From positions 1 through 64,000 of the forward strand of contig NZ_JAUUTZ010000008.1 in assembly GCF_030678915.1 (NCBI RefSeq): 64,000 nucleotides of DNA, written 5' to 3'. The position numbers were made by a program, and so were the translations under genes. The notes under the pieces are model-generated. The model saw nothing but the letters and a program-made list of their open reading frames with translations, had not been told where the DNA came from and did not search any database. Shown in pieces: positions 18,638-27,195 of the stretch (its first letter is position 1; each line of letters starts with the position of its first letter). This stretch comes from Paracoccus wurundjeri. GTDB taxonomy: Bacteria > Pseudomonadota > Alphaproteobacteria > Rhodobacterales > Rhodobacteraceae.

Positions 18638-19315
18638 ATGGATGCGGTAAATGACAAGACGGATGAGCCGAAAACCTCGGGCTGGCGCGGTTCGCGCGAA
18701 CTCTGGCTCGATGCGGCGAAACAGGCGCTGGTGGAGACGGGTCTGGATTCGGTGAAAATCCAGCCGCTTGCGAGTCGGCTGAACATTTCCCGCACCAGCT
18801 TTTACTGGTTCTTCAAGGATCGGCGCGCATTATTGGATGCATTGCTGAAGGAATGGGAGGCGAAGAACACCGGAGCTTTCGTCGATGCCTGCGAAGCCTA
18901 TGCCGAAACCCCTGCCGAGGCGGTGCTGAACCTGATCGGCGTGTTCATAGATGAAAACCTGTTCGAACCGCGTCTGGATTTTGCCATCAGGGGCTGGGCG
19001 CATCGGTCGGATTCCGTCGCAGAGCGTGTCAATGCCGCCGATGAAACCCGTCTGGCGGCGATCCGTTCGATGTTCGGGCGTTTCGGTTATGCGATAACAG
19101 ATGCCGACACACGGGCGCGCACGGTCTATCTGACCCAGATCGGCTATATCTCGATGCAGGTCGTTGAAAGCCTGCAAACCCGGATGGAGCGGATTCCCGG
19201 CTATGTCCGGATATATTCCGGGCACGCCCCGACCGGGAAGGAACTGGCGCGTTTCCATGCGCGGCACAAGTTCATGACGCAGGAAGCCGGTCTTTCCGCG
19301 CATGATGCCGGGTAA
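18638..19315 (+). CDS. TetR/AcrR family transcriptional regulator
   Basis: 225-residue regulator with a TetR helix-turn-helix near the N-terminus (SVKIQPLASRLNISRTSFYWFFKDR split over about residues 35-60) and a helical ligand-binding C-terminal domain. Divergent from the OYE-type demethylase and therefore its likely regulator. Start uncertain: the ATG at 18638 lacks a clear ribosome site; an in-frame ATG at 18590 adds 16 residues that overlap the candidate operator. The ligand is unknown. Confidence 0.85.
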   Translation: MDAVNDKTDEPKTSGWRGSRELWLDAAKQALVETGLDSVKIQPLASRLNISRTSFYWFFKDRRALLDALLKEWEAKNTGAFVDACEAYAETPAEAVLNLIGVFIDENLFEPRLDFAIRGWAHRSDSVAERVNAADETRLAAIRSMFGRFGYAITDADTRARTVYLTQIGYISMQVVESLQTRMERIPGYVRIYSGHAPTGKELARFHARHKFMTQEAGLSAHDAG

Positions 19316-19479
19316 CGGGATTTCAAGGTATTGCGCGAATGTCGCGGCAGTCATTCCTGTGACCGGGCAGGGCGAAATTGTCTGCGGCGCAGGATCATCC
19401 CGCTGCTTCGGCTGCCTGATAAATGCGGGACAAAAGACTTTCCCGGCGTTCCGGCGGTACGGGAAATGTGCCGTTGCCT

Positions 19480-19911
19480 TTATTCCGGGCCGTCCCCTTG
19501 AGCTTTCGATCCGGTGAAGTTCAGCATCCACGGCGTGCCGAAACGGTCGCGGAACATGGTGAACCGTTCGGCCCAGAAGGTTTCCGCCGGTTCCATGTTG
19601 ATATTCTGTGCATCTTTCGACAATGCCGCGAAAATGCGATCGAATTCTTCCAGCGAAGCAGGTGCAAGCTGAACATAGAAGCCCTGCGGCCGGTCATACA
19701 TGTCTTCGGAATTGTCCGAGGCCATGATCATCGACTGATCAAGCTTCATGCCCATATTCATCACCATATCCTCGCCGCCCGGCATGCGCATGTCCGGCTC
19801 TGCATCGCCATTGCGGAAGACATAGGCGATCTCACCGCCCAGCGTTTCGGCGTAGTGCTTCATCGCTTCAAGGCAGTTGCCTTTGAAAAACAGATAGATG
19901 ATCGGATTCAT
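19480..19911 (-). CDS. VOC family protein (PhnB-like glyoxalase fold)
   Basis: 143 residues. PhnB/3-demethylubiquinone methyltransferase-like VOC domain: IIYLFFKGNCLEAMKHYAE at the N-terminus and WAERFTMFRDRFGTPWMLNF near the C-terminus, typical of small VOC proteins of unknown substrate. The start at 19911 has GGAG six bases upstream. It follows the SRPBCC gene by 11 bases and convergently faces the first tetR; the 164 bases between hold nothing I recognise. Confidence 0.85.
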   Translation of the reverse strand: MNPIIYLFFKGNCLEAMKHYAETLGGEIAYVFRNGDAEPDMRMPGGEDMVMNMGMKLDQSMIMASDNSEDMYDRPQGFYVQLAPASLEEFDRIFAALSKDAQNINMEPAETFWAERFTMFRDRFGTPWMLNFTGSKAQGDGPE

Positions 19912-19922
19912 CGGAATCTCCG

Positions 19923-20384
19923 TTATAAGCTTTTCGCCAATTCTTCCAACTGATCGGCGGCGGCACCCCAGCCTTCGTGAAAGCCCATTTCCTCGTGTTC
20001 CTTCCGGGCTTCCTCGGTCCAGTGCATGGCGCGGGCGACATAATGGGTGCGGCCCTCGCCGGCATCCTCGAATGTGACTTCCGAGGCCATGAAAGGCCGC
20101 CCCTGAGGGCGCCATCCGGGTGCGAATGCGTCAGTAGTCACGAGTTTGCTGCCCTCGACGATTTCAAGAAATACGCCGAGATTTGGGAATTGCTCGCCAT
20201 CCGGCCCGTTCATCACGCAGGAAAACTCTCCTCCGGGGCGCAGGTCGATGACGGGATTCGTGATGAACCACGGCTTTGGGCAGAACCATTTTTCCAGGAG
20301 GGCAGGTTCGGTCCAGCAGCGCCACAGGGCGGCGCGGGGTGCGTTCAGTTCCCGGTCGAGTACCAGTTCGATCGTGTCAGTCAT
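19923..20384 (-). CDS. SRPBCC / AHSA1-like domain protein
   Basis: 153-residue START-fold protein of the activator of Hsp90 ATPase-like family: RELNAPRAALWRCWTEPALLEKWF, DLRPGGEFSCVM and HEGWGAAADQLEEL. Such proteins often accompany VOC proteins and a TetR or ArsR regulator, as here; the biochemical role is unknown. The start at 20384 has GGGAGG upstream and lies inside the end of tetR (8-base overlap), so the three genes form one unit. Confidence 0.87.
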   Translation of the reverse strand: MTDTIELVLDRELNAPRAALWRCWTEPALLEKWFCPKPWFITNPVIDLRPGGEFSCVMNGPDGEQFPNLGVFLEIVEGSKLVTTDAFAPGWRPQGRPFMASEVTFEDAGEGRTHYVARAMHWTEEARKEHEEMGFHEGWGAAADQLEELAKSL

Positions 20385-21018
20385 TTTGTCCTCCCTCCGG
20401 ACGGCTTTGAAACAAGAGTTTGACATAACGCCGAAGATGGTCAACGCTTTCGACCGCAAGCGAAGGATCGTTGCCTGCCTTGGCAAGGATGAACGCGCCT
20501 TGCAGAACCGCCTGCGTATGCCGTGCGAGACTTGCCGGGGTCCAGTCCGCCGATATTCCATATGCCTTCATCGCGGCCTGTATGTCTGGCTCAAGCGTGG
20601 TGGAATGCCCGAACAATGACGCCGCACAGGCATCGCGGATGGCGGGATATTTCGAATAGGCTTCTTGCGTCATGGTTCCGACAAGGCAGGTGAATTCGGC
20701 AAGCTCACCCGCCACAAGATCGCGGCGAAAATCGATATAGGCCAGGATCCGGTCCAGTGGTTCTGCATGGTCGTGATAGGGTGCATTTGCAAATAGTTCA
20801 CTGGTCGTTTCCGCCCAGAATTGCGCCGCCGCTACCCCCAGCGCCTCTTTGCTGGCGAAGTGGTGGAAAAATGCCCCCTTGGTGACGCCGGCAGCCTGAC
20901 AAAGCTGATCAACGCTGGTGGCGGCGAAGCCCTGGGTCCTTATGATGTCCCGCGCGGCCTCCAGCAGCCTTGTGCGCGCATCGCCCCGGTCGGGATTTTG
21001 TTTGGTTGGTCTGTTCAT
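20377..21018 (-). CDS. TetR/AcrR family regulator of the SRPBCC-VOC operon
   Basis: 213-residue TetR with an N-terminal helix-turn-helix (LLEAARDIIRTQGF, VDQLCQAAGVTKGAFFHHF at about residues 41-60) and a C-terminal TetR ligand domain. First gene of an overlapping unit with the SRPBCC and VOC genes. An 18-bp near-palindrome directly upstream sits inside its own promoter, which indicates autorepression. The predicted transcription start coincides with the ATG at 21018, so translation may be leaderless. Confidence 0.9.
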   Translation of the reverse strand: MNRPTKQNPDRGDARTRLLEAARDIIRTQGFAATSVDQLCQAAGVTKGAFFHHFASKEALGVAAAQFWAETTSELFANAPYHDHAEPLDRILAYIDFRRDLVAGELAEFTCLVGTMTQEAYSKYPAIRDACAASLFGHSTTLEPDIQAAMKAYGISADWTPASLARHTQAVLQGAFILAKAGNDPSLAVESVDHLRRYVKLLFQSRPEGGQND

Positions 21019-21024
21019 GTATGT

Positions 21025-21054
21025 TTAATACCAACCGGTCGGTATGATTGTCAA
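21025..21054 (-). promoter_or_regulatory. Promoter of the tetR-SRPBCC-VOC operon
   Basis: Minus strand: TTGACA (21054-21049), 18-base spacer, TATTAA (21030-21025). Seven bases further is the A of the ATG at 21018, which predicts a leaderless mRNA. No Shine-Dalgarno sequence precedes this ATG. Confidence 0.6.
21028..21045. promoter_or_regulatory. TetR-type palindromic operator
   Basis: ATACCAACCGGTCGGTAT is a near-perfect 18-bp palindrome (one mismatched pair, A/G at position 6 from each end), of the TACCnACCGGTnGGTA type bound by many TetR repressors. It covers the promoter spacer and part of the -10 of the adjoining tetR gene. Confidence 0.75.
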
Positions 21055-21111
21055 CCGATAAAATGGCAAGGCAAGCGCAGAGGATCGGCTGCCGTGCTGT
21101 AGTCAGGTCGT

Positions 21112-21150
21112 TCCGTTGGGGGAACGGATTGCCTGAGGGGCGCCTCAGGC
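21112..21150 (-). terminator. Double hairpin at the end of the deoC-ALDH-HAD operon
   Basis: Two perfect stems in series: GCCTGAGG/CCTCAGGC (21131-21150, loop 4), which contains the HAD stop codon, and TCCGTT/AACGGA (21112-21128, loop of five G). No T-run follows on the minus strand, so intrinsic termination is uncertain; the stems could instead stabilise the mRNA 3' end. Confidence 0.4.
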
Positions 21151-21804
21151 TGCGCTTTGCCAATCCGCAAGCTTGCCGGGAAGCATTTCCATATGCGTGA
21201 TGATGTCGATTGCCCCGGCGTCGCGCAGGCGCGCGGCATGGGTCGGCCAGGTATGTCGTCCGCCGGTAAAGCCAAGCGCCTGCATTCCCGCACGCCGCGC
21301 CGCGGTGACACCTGCCGCGCTGTCCTCGATGACCAGACAATCCGCGGGATCGGCACCCAGTTGCGAAGCCGCCAGAAGAAAGACATCCGGCGCGGGCTTG
21401 CCGCGGGCGACCTGCTCGGCGGAATAGATATGATGGCCGAAGAAATCGCTCAACCCGCAAACCTCCAGCGAAAGCTTCAGTTTCGTGACGCCGGATGACG
21501 ACGCGACTGCGCGCGGAAGATCGAGTTTTTGCAGAGCGTCGACGACGCCCCTGACCGGCTTGAGTTCCGTCCGCAGCCTTTCAAGCAGGATCTCATCGGC
21601 CTTTTGCAGCAGATCCAGGGGCCAGGGCTGCCCGCGCTCTTCGGCCAGCTCGGCCCAGATGGCGTGTTTCGGCCTGCCGATAAAACGGTGGATGATGTCT
21701 TCGGTCGTGATCTGGTGTCCGGCAGTTCGCATCAGCCGGGCATCGGTTTCGCAGGACAGGATTTCGCTGTCCACAAGTACGCCGTCGCAATCGAAGATAA
21801 TCAT
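21145..21804 (-). CDS. HAD-superfamily phosphatase (beta-phosphoglucomutase/Gph-like)
   Basis: 219 residues. HAD motif I IIFDCDGVLVDSE at the N-terminus, motif II in AVASSSGVTKLK, motif III lysine in GKPAPDVFLLAA, and motif IV CLVIEDSAAGVTAARRAGM, with an alpha-helical C1 cap between motifs I and II. Likely dephosphorylates or isomerises a small phosphosugar. The ATG at 21804 overlaps the aldehyde dehydrogenase stop (ATGA); an ATG at 21822 would add six residues. As third gene after deoC and an aldehyde dehydrogenase, a role in deoxysugar or nucleoside breakdown is plausible. Confidence 0.88.
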   Translation of the reverse strand: MIIFDCDGVLVDSEILSCETDARLMRTAGHQITTEDIIHRFIGRPKHAIWAELAEERGQPWPLDLLQKADEILLERLRTELKPVRGVVDALQKLDLPRAVASSSGVTKLKLSLEVCGLSDFFGHHIYSAEQVARGKPAPDVFLLAASQLGADPADCLVIEDSAAGVTAARRAGMQALGFTGGRHTWPTHAARLRDAGAIDIITHMEMLPGKLADWQSAA

Positions 21805-24161
21805 TCGCCGTATGGAACCCATATGTTTTTCACTTGTGTCGCATGCTCCAGAAAGATGCGGCCCTGACCTTCGGCACCTGTCCAGTCGCGGGCAGCGCCA
21901 TCCTCGACCCAGGTCTGCTTCAGATTCCCGGCGCTTTCCGCCTCGACCATGCGGCCTCCGTCCGGTGTGCCGAAATACCACATCCCTGCAACTTCGTCAT
22001 GCTGCGCCAGCGTCTTGGCCAGATCGTCGCGCGGACCGGTGACGATATTGACCACGCCTGCGGGAACGTCAGAGGTTTCCAGCACCTGATAGAAATCCGT
22101 TGCGGCCAGCGGATGGGCCTGGCTGGGAACCGTCACGACGCTATTACCCATCGAAATCGCCGGAAGCACCGTAGAGACGAAGCCCAGCAATGGATGCGCC
22201 AGCGGGCAGGCGATGCCGATCACGCCTAACGGTTCGTTCATCGCCAGCGTGCCATGGGCGCTTTTGGTCTGATGCACCGCACCGTCGAACTTGTCGGCCT
22301 GCGCGGCATACCAAAAACAGCGACGGATCGCGGTTGCGACCTCTTCCGCGGCTGCGCCTTTGCCTGCGCCGAAGCTGCGCAACCGTTCTTCGAATTCAGG
22401 AGCGCGGGCCGAGAGATTTTCGCCCAGATAATACAGCACCTGCGCCCGGTTATGCCCGTTCGCCTTGCCCCATCCGGTGGCCTTGTTCGCGGCTTCGACC
22501 GCGTTGCGGATATCTTTGCGGTTGCCCAGTCCCGCTAATCCGACAGCCGCCTTTCCGCCCTGAACGGTATAGGAATAGCCACTGTCGGGCCGGGTCTGCT
22601 TGCCGGCGATATACAGCTTGGCGGTACGGTCGATCCCTTGCGCCTGACCGCCGGTATGAGGCGTCGCATCCGGGGCAGGGGGCGCGGCCTCGGGTTTCTT
22701 CGTGCGTGGCGCGGGATGGGCGAGATAGGCGCCCATGCCTTCGCGGCCGCCCTCGCGTCCGAAACCGCTTTCGCGATAGCCCCCGAATCCCGCGCCAGCG
22801 TCGAAAACATTCGTGCAGTTGATCCAGATCACCCCGGCCTTGATCTTCGAGGCGATGTCGAGGCAAAGATTAACGTTCTCGGACCAGATCGAGGCTGCCA
22901 GCCCGTAGCGGGTGTTGTTCGCCAGTGAAAGCGCGTCGGCAGGCGTTCGGAAAGGCGTCAGCGTGACGACCGGACCGAATATCTCTTCGGTCGCCAATAT
23001 GCTGGCGGGCTCGACCCCCGTGGCAAGCGTCGGCGGATAAAAGCATCCTTCGGGTGCCGTGCCTTGATGCAACACCGCACCTTGCGCCACGCCTTGCCCG
23101 ACCAGATCGCGGATCCGGTCAAGCTGAACCGGATGCACGATCGCGCCGATATCGGTGGATTTGTCCAGCGGATCGCCCACGCGCAGCGTGGCCATGCGTG
23201 CCTTCAGCAGGGTTTCGAACCGTTCGGCTACCGCTTCCGCCACCAATATCCGCGCTCCGGCACAGCAGACCTGCCCTTGATTGAACCAGATCGCATCGAC
23301 GACCCCTTCGACCGCCGCGTCAAGATCGGCATCGGCAAAGACCACGAATGGCGATTTGCCGCCCAGTTCCAGCGTCAGGGATTTGCCGGAACCGGCGGTC
23401 TGGCGACGGATCAGCCGCCCGACCTCGGTCGAGCCGGTGAAGGCGATCTTGTCAATTCCGTCATGAGCTACGATTGCCGCACCGGTTTCGCCATCCCCGG
23501 TCACGATGTTCAGCACCCCCTTGGGCAACCCGCATTCAACGGCGATTTCGGCAAAGGCAAGCGCGGTCAGCGGCGTATATTCAGCGGGTTTCAGCACCAC
23601 CGTATTCCCCGCAGCAAGCGCGGGCGCGATCTTCCATGCCAGCATCAGAAGCGGGAAGTTCCACGGGATCACCTGACCGCAGACGCCAATGGGTTCCGCG
23701 CCGGGAAACTCGTCCTCCAGCAGTTCTGCCCAGCCTGCGTGATGATAGAGATGGCGGGCGACAAGGGGAATATCGATGTCGCGGCTTTCGCGGATCGGCT
23801 TGCCATTGTCGAGACTTTCCAGCACGGCAAGGAAACGGGAATGCTGCTGGACATGGCGGGCGAGCGCATAGAGATATTTCGCCCGTTCATGCCCCGCAAG
23901 CGCCGCCCATTTGGGTTGAGCCTTGCGCGCTGCCGTGACCGCCGTATCCACATCCGCCGCCGTGCCTTGCGTGACCTTGGCCAGTTCCTGCCCGGTGGCC
24001 GGATTGCTGACGGTGAATGTCTTGCCCGGTTTCGTGAACGCACCGTTGATGAAGTGGCCGAAACCGCCGGAATGGCGCTCCAGCCAGCCGAGGGCGATGC
24101 TGCTGTCTTCGGGAGAGGGGCCGTAATCCATGCTGCTCAGAATATCCGTGATCGTGGTCAT
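21801..24161 (-). CDS. Bimodular aldehyde dehydrogenase (ALDH16-like)
   Basis: 786 residues. Residues ~30-500 are a complete aldehyde dehydrogenase: FINGAF, VIPWNFPLLMLAWK, GSTEVGRLI, general base in LELGGKSP at about 263, and nucleophile in NQGQVCCAGARI near 296. Residues ~515-786 form a second ALDH-like half lacking the nucleophile, as in the ALDH16 family, a two-domain group known from animals and some bacteria. Probably oxidises acetaldehyde or another aldehyde with NAD+; next to deoC, acetaldehyde from deoxyribose-5-phosphate is the obvious candidate. The start at 24161 has GGAG ten bases upstream; the gap to deoC is 11 bases. Confidence 0.9.
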   Translation of the reverse strand: MTTITDILSSMDYGPSPEDSSIALGWLERHSGGFGHFINGAFTKPGKTFTVSNPATGQELAKVTQGTAADVDTAVTAARKAQPKWAALAGHERAKYLYALARHVQQHSRFLAVLESLDNGKPIRESRDIDIPLVARHLYHHAGWAELLEDEFPGAEPIGVCGQVIPWNFPLLMLAWKIAPALAAGNTVVLKPAEYTPLTALAFAEIAVECGLPKGVLNIVTGDGETGAAIVAHDGIDKIAFTGSTEVGRLIRRQTAGSGKSLTLELGGKSPFVVFADADLDAAVEGVVDAIWFNQGQVCCAGARILVAEAVAERFETLLKARMATLRVGDPLDKSTDIGAIVHPVQLDRIRDLVGQGVAQGAVLHQGTAPEGCFYPPTLATGVEPASILATEEIFGPVVTLTPFRTPADALSLANNTRYGLAASIWSENVNLCLDIASKIKAGVIWINCTNVFDAGAGFGGYRESGFGREGGREGMGAYLAHPAPRTKKPEAAPPAPDATPHTGGQAQGIDRTAKLYIAGKQTRPDSGYSYTVQGGKAAVGLAGLGNRKDIRNAVEAANKATGWGKANGHNRAQVLYYLGENLSARAPEFEERLRSFGAGKGAAAEEVATAIRRCFWYAAQADKFDGAVHQTKSAHGTLAMNEPLGVIGIACPLAHPLLGFVSTVLPAISMGNSVVTVPSQAHPLAATDFYQVLETSDVPAGVVNIVTGPRDDLAKTLAQHDEVAGMWYFGTPDGGRMVEAESAGNLKQTWVEDGAARDWTGAEGQGRIFLEHATQVKNIWVPYGE

Positions 24162-24172
24162 ATCCCGCTCCT

Positions 24173-25189
24173 TCAGGCGATCGCGTGACGGGAAGAGGAC
24201 GCATAACGCCCGGTGACGTGATGTTCCAGTTGCCGCTCGATATCGCCCAGCATCGAAGAGGCTCCGAAGCGGAACAGATCGGGGTTCAGCCAGTCGCGGC
24301 CCAGCTCCTCTTTCATCAGGATTTGCCATGTAAGCGCCTCCTTCGCGGATTTCATGCCGCCAGCCGGTTTAAAGCCGATCCTGTAGCCGGTGACCGCGCC
24401 GTAATCCCGCAACGCCCGGATCATCACCAGACTGACGGGCAGGGTGGCGTTGACGCTTTCCTTGCCCGTAGAGGTCTTGATGAAATCCGCGCCCGCCTGC
24501 ATCGCCACCATCGAGGCAGCATAGGTATTACGCAGCGTTTGCAGATCGCCGGTAGCGAGAATCGCTTTCAGATGCGCCGGCCCGCAGGCTTCGCGCATGG
24601 CGCAGATCTCATCGTAAAGCGCCTGCCAGTTCGCCGTCAGAACATGCTCGCGAGTAATGACGATGTCGATTTCATCCGCGCCCTCGGCCACGGCGTAACG
24701 GATTTCCTCCAGCCGCAGGTTCAGTGGCATCAGTCCGGTGGGAAAGCCCGTGGCGACCGAGGCGACCGGAATGCCTGAGCCCTCAAGCGCGCGGGCGGCA
24801 TGGTTTACCATGGTCGGATAGACGCAGACCGCGCCGGTTGTCAGGGGCATATCGCCCAGCCCCAGCCCTTCCTTGATATGAGGTGCAAGCGGGTTGCGGG
24901 CCTTGGCGCAAAGGCGACGGACGCGGGCCGCTGTATCGTCGCCCGCCAGCGTGGTCAGATCGATGCAGCGCAGGGCATTCACCAGCCACGCCGCCTGATA
25001 TGCCTTTTTCACCGAGCGCCGCGCGGCAAGTGTCGCGGTCCGTCGCTCGGCGGCAGAACGATTGAGGGCGTGGCTCTCAAACATCTCAGGCGTCAGGGGC
25101 ATGCCGGGATTGCGTTCATGTCCGGCCCCGGTCCGGGCCGGGACGGGGTGGGTCTTGCCCTGTATGGGCGCTTTCACATCAACGGCCAT
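24173..25189 (-). CDS. deoC: Deoxyribose-phosphate aldolase
   Basis: Splits 2-deoxy-D-ribose 5-phosphate into glyceraldehyde 3-phosphate and acetaldehyde through a Schiff base. 338 residues, the longer DeoC form. The Schiff-base lysine lies in DFIKTSTGK and the second active-site lysine in FKPAGGMKSAKEA; ADEIDIVI carries a conserved Asp. The ATG at 25189 has GGAG nine bases upstream. First gene of a three-gene unit with the ALDH16-like dehydrogenase and a HAD phosphatase. Confidence 0.96.
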   Translation of the reverse strand: MAVDVKAPIQGKTHPVPARTGAGHERNPGMPLTPEMFESHALNRSAAERRTATLAARRSVKKAYQAAWLVNALRCIDLTTLAGDDTAARVRRLCAKARNPLAPHIKEGLGLGDMPLTTGAVCVYPTMVNHAARALEGSGIPVASVATGFPTGLMPLNLRLEEIRYAVAEGADEIDIVITREHVLTANWQALYDEICAMREACGPAHLKAILATGDLQTLRNTYAASMVAMQAGADFIKTSTGKESVNATLPVSLVMIRALRDYGAVTGYRIGFKPAGGMKSAKEALTWQILMKEELGRDWLNPDLFRFGASSMLGDIERQLEHHVTGRYASSSRHAIA

Positions 25190-25346
25190 GTATATGCTCC
25201 AATACGCAGATGCGGTGGCATCAGCCCTGACGAGAACACTGACAGAGCATTTGCGCAAGACCTCAACGGTTCATTGCCCGATGATCAGGCGGCGGCTGCC
25301 GGGATATGGACCTGCTTGGTTTCTTTGGGTTGCTCGGCAGCAGGTA

Positions 25347-25367
25347 ACGGCAGCGGAAAGCTGCCGT
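25347..25367 (-). terminator. Hairpin downstream of gltX
   Basis: ACGGCAGC (25347-25354) and GCTGCCGT (25360-25367) form a perfect 8-bp stem with a 5-base loop, about 18 bases past the gltX stop. No U-tract follows, so an intrinsic terminator is uncertain. The rest of 25190-25385 shows no gene. Confidence 0.35.
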
Positions 25368-25385
25368 GCAGCGATCCTGGTGCCC

Positions 25386-26708
25386 TTATCCCCGCGCCCT
25401 GACGACCTGCAGAAGCGGCATCAGTTCGGACATGTCCGGCCCATGCGCCTGACCCGTGACCGCCTTGCGCAGTGGCATGAACAGGCCCTTGCCCTTGCGC
25501 CCGGTCGCTGCCTTGACCTGTGCGGTCCATTCGCCCCAGGAGGTGTCTGAGTAGGGCGGAGGAGGCAGAAGTTTCACTGCCTCGGCGACGAAATCGCTGT
25601 CCTCGGCATCGATCAGCGGTTCGGCGCCCTCGTGGCAGATCCGCCACCAGCCGTTCAGATCGTCCAGCGTGGTGATGTTCTGCGACGCGACGCGCCAGAA
25701 GCGCTCGGCCTGATCCGTGGGAACGCCAAGTTCGGCAATGCGGTCGCGGACGGAAGCGAAGGGCAGGGACTGGTTGTACTCGCGCGTCAAAGGCCACAGG
25801 TCTTCGGCGTCGAACTTGGTGGGGGAAGCGCCGAAATGCGCCAGGTCGAACTCCGCCGCCAACTCGTCCAATGAGCTGAGCCCGACCGGCTGGCCCGATC
25901 CCAGTCGGGCCATCAGCGAAATCAACGCTTCGGGCGCGATACCGGCGTCGCGCAGATCCTTCAGCGAAAGCGCGCCGATCCGCTTGGACAATTCCTCGCC
26001 CTTCGCCCCGGTCAGAAGGCTGTGATGCGCGAAGGAGGGCGGCGTGCCGCCAATGGCGCGGATGATCTGGATCTGGGTGGCGGTGTTGGTCACATGATCC
26101 GCGCCGCGCACGACATGGGTAACGCCCATATCGGTATCGTCCACGCTGCTGGCGAACGTATACAGCACCTGCCCATCCGCGCGGATCAGCACCGGGTCGC
26201 TGACCGAAGCCGCATCAATGGAGATATCGCCCAGGATCCCGTCATTCCACTCGATCCGTTCATGATCCAGCCGGAAGCGCCAGTAGCCCGCGCGCCCTTC
26301 GGCCCGCAGTTTGTCCTTGTCTGCATCCGACAGGTTCAGCCCGGTCCGGTCATAGACCGGCGGTTTACCCATATTCAGTTGCTTCTTGCGCTTCAGGTCC
26401 AGTTCGGTCGGCGTCTCGAATACTTCGTAAAGATGCCCCGAGGCGCGAAGCTGATCGGCGGTCTCGGCGTAGCGGTCCAGCCGCAGCGATTGCCGCTCGA
26501 CCCGGTCCCAATGCATGCCCAGCCATTCCAGATCGCGCATGATACCGTCGACATATTCCTGCTTCGAGCGCTCCTGATCGGTATCGTCCAGCCGCAGGAT
26601 GAACGTGCCGCCCGCTTTCCGGGCGATCAGATAGTTGAACAGCGCGGCACGCAGATTGCCGACATGGATGTGGCCGGTAGGTGACGGGGCGAAGCGGGTG
26701 GTGGTCAT
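25386..26708 (-). CDS. gltX: Glutamyl-tRNA synthetase
   Basis: Class I synthetase charging tRNA-Glu (in alphaproteobacteria often also tRNA-Gln, followed by GatCAB). 440 residues. HIGH-type motif RFAPSPTGHIHVGNLRAAL at residues 5-23, DDTDQERSKQEYVDGI, and the KMSKS counterpart GEELSKRIGA. The ATG at 26708 is preceded by AGGAGA; an extension to 26924 shows no conservation. Alphaproteobacteria commonly carry two gltX copies; this window holds one. Divergent from the metallopeptidase gene. Confidence 0.95.
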   Translation of the reverse strand: MTTTRFAPSPTGHIHVGNLRAALFNYLIARKAGGTFILRLDDTDQERSKQEYVDGIMRDLEWLGMHWDRVERQSLRLDRYAETADQLRASGHLYEVFETPTELDLKRKKQLNMGKPPVYDRTGLNLSDADKDKLRAEGRAGYWRFRLDHERIEWNDGILGDISIDAASVSDPVLIRADGQVLYTFASSVDDTDMGVTHVVRGADHVTNTATQIQIIRAIGGTPPSFAHHSLLTGAKGEELSKRIGALSLKDLRDAGIAPEALISLMARLGSGQPVGLSSLDELAAEFDLAHFGASPTKFDAEDLWPLTREYNQSLPFASVRDRIAELGVPTDQAERFWRVASQNITTLDDLNGWWRICHEGAEPLIDAEDSDFVAEAVKLLPPPPYSDTSWGEWTAQVKAATGRKGKGLFMPLRKAVTGQAHGPDMSELMPLLQVVRARG

Positions 26709-26787
26709 CAGATGTCTCCTGTTGAGAGACGCTCTTTCACAGCCGGGCTTTTTTGTCCATATCAGCATTGGCAGCAAGGAGTGACCA

Positions 26788-27195
26788 ATGGGCGATTGCG
26801 AAGAGCTGAAGGCCCCCGATGCGGCGGCGATAGAGGCTATGGCGCGTGAGGTTCTGGCGGAATTGCCTGCGGAATTCGCCGGCCACGCGCAGGATGTCGC
26901 GATTCGCGTGGCGGAATTCGCCACCGAAGAGATGCTGGACGAATTGCAGATCGACGATCCGTTCGAACTGACGGGCCTTTATGACGGCATTCCGGTGACC
27001 GAAAAATCCGTGTCGGATCAGCCCGGGGGTCCGGATACGGTCTGGCTGTTCCGCCGCCCGATTCTTGACGAATGGGCAGCGCGGGGGAATGTGACTTTTG
27101 GTGAACTGGTGGGCCATGTGATGACGCATGAGCTGGCGCATCATTTCGGCTGGTCCGATGCGGATATCGCGCGGATCGACAGGTGGTGGGAATGA
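26788..27195 (+). CDS. Zinicin-like metallopeptidase family protein
   Basis: 135 residues, with a zinc motif HELAH (114-118) in VMTHELAHHFGWSDADI near the C-terminus, matching the small zinicin-like family (formerly DUF1025). Peptidase activity is inferred from the motif only; no substrate is known. GGAG precedes the ATG. Its stop overlaps the sugar kinase start (ATGA), so they are co-transcribed. Confidence 0.87.
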   Translation: MGDCEELKAPDAAAIEAMAREVLAELPAEFAGHAQDVAIRVAEFATEEMLDELQIDDPFELTGLYDGIPVTEKSVSDQPGGPDTVWLFRRPILDEWAARGNVTFGELVGHVMTHELAHHFGWSDADIARIDRWWE

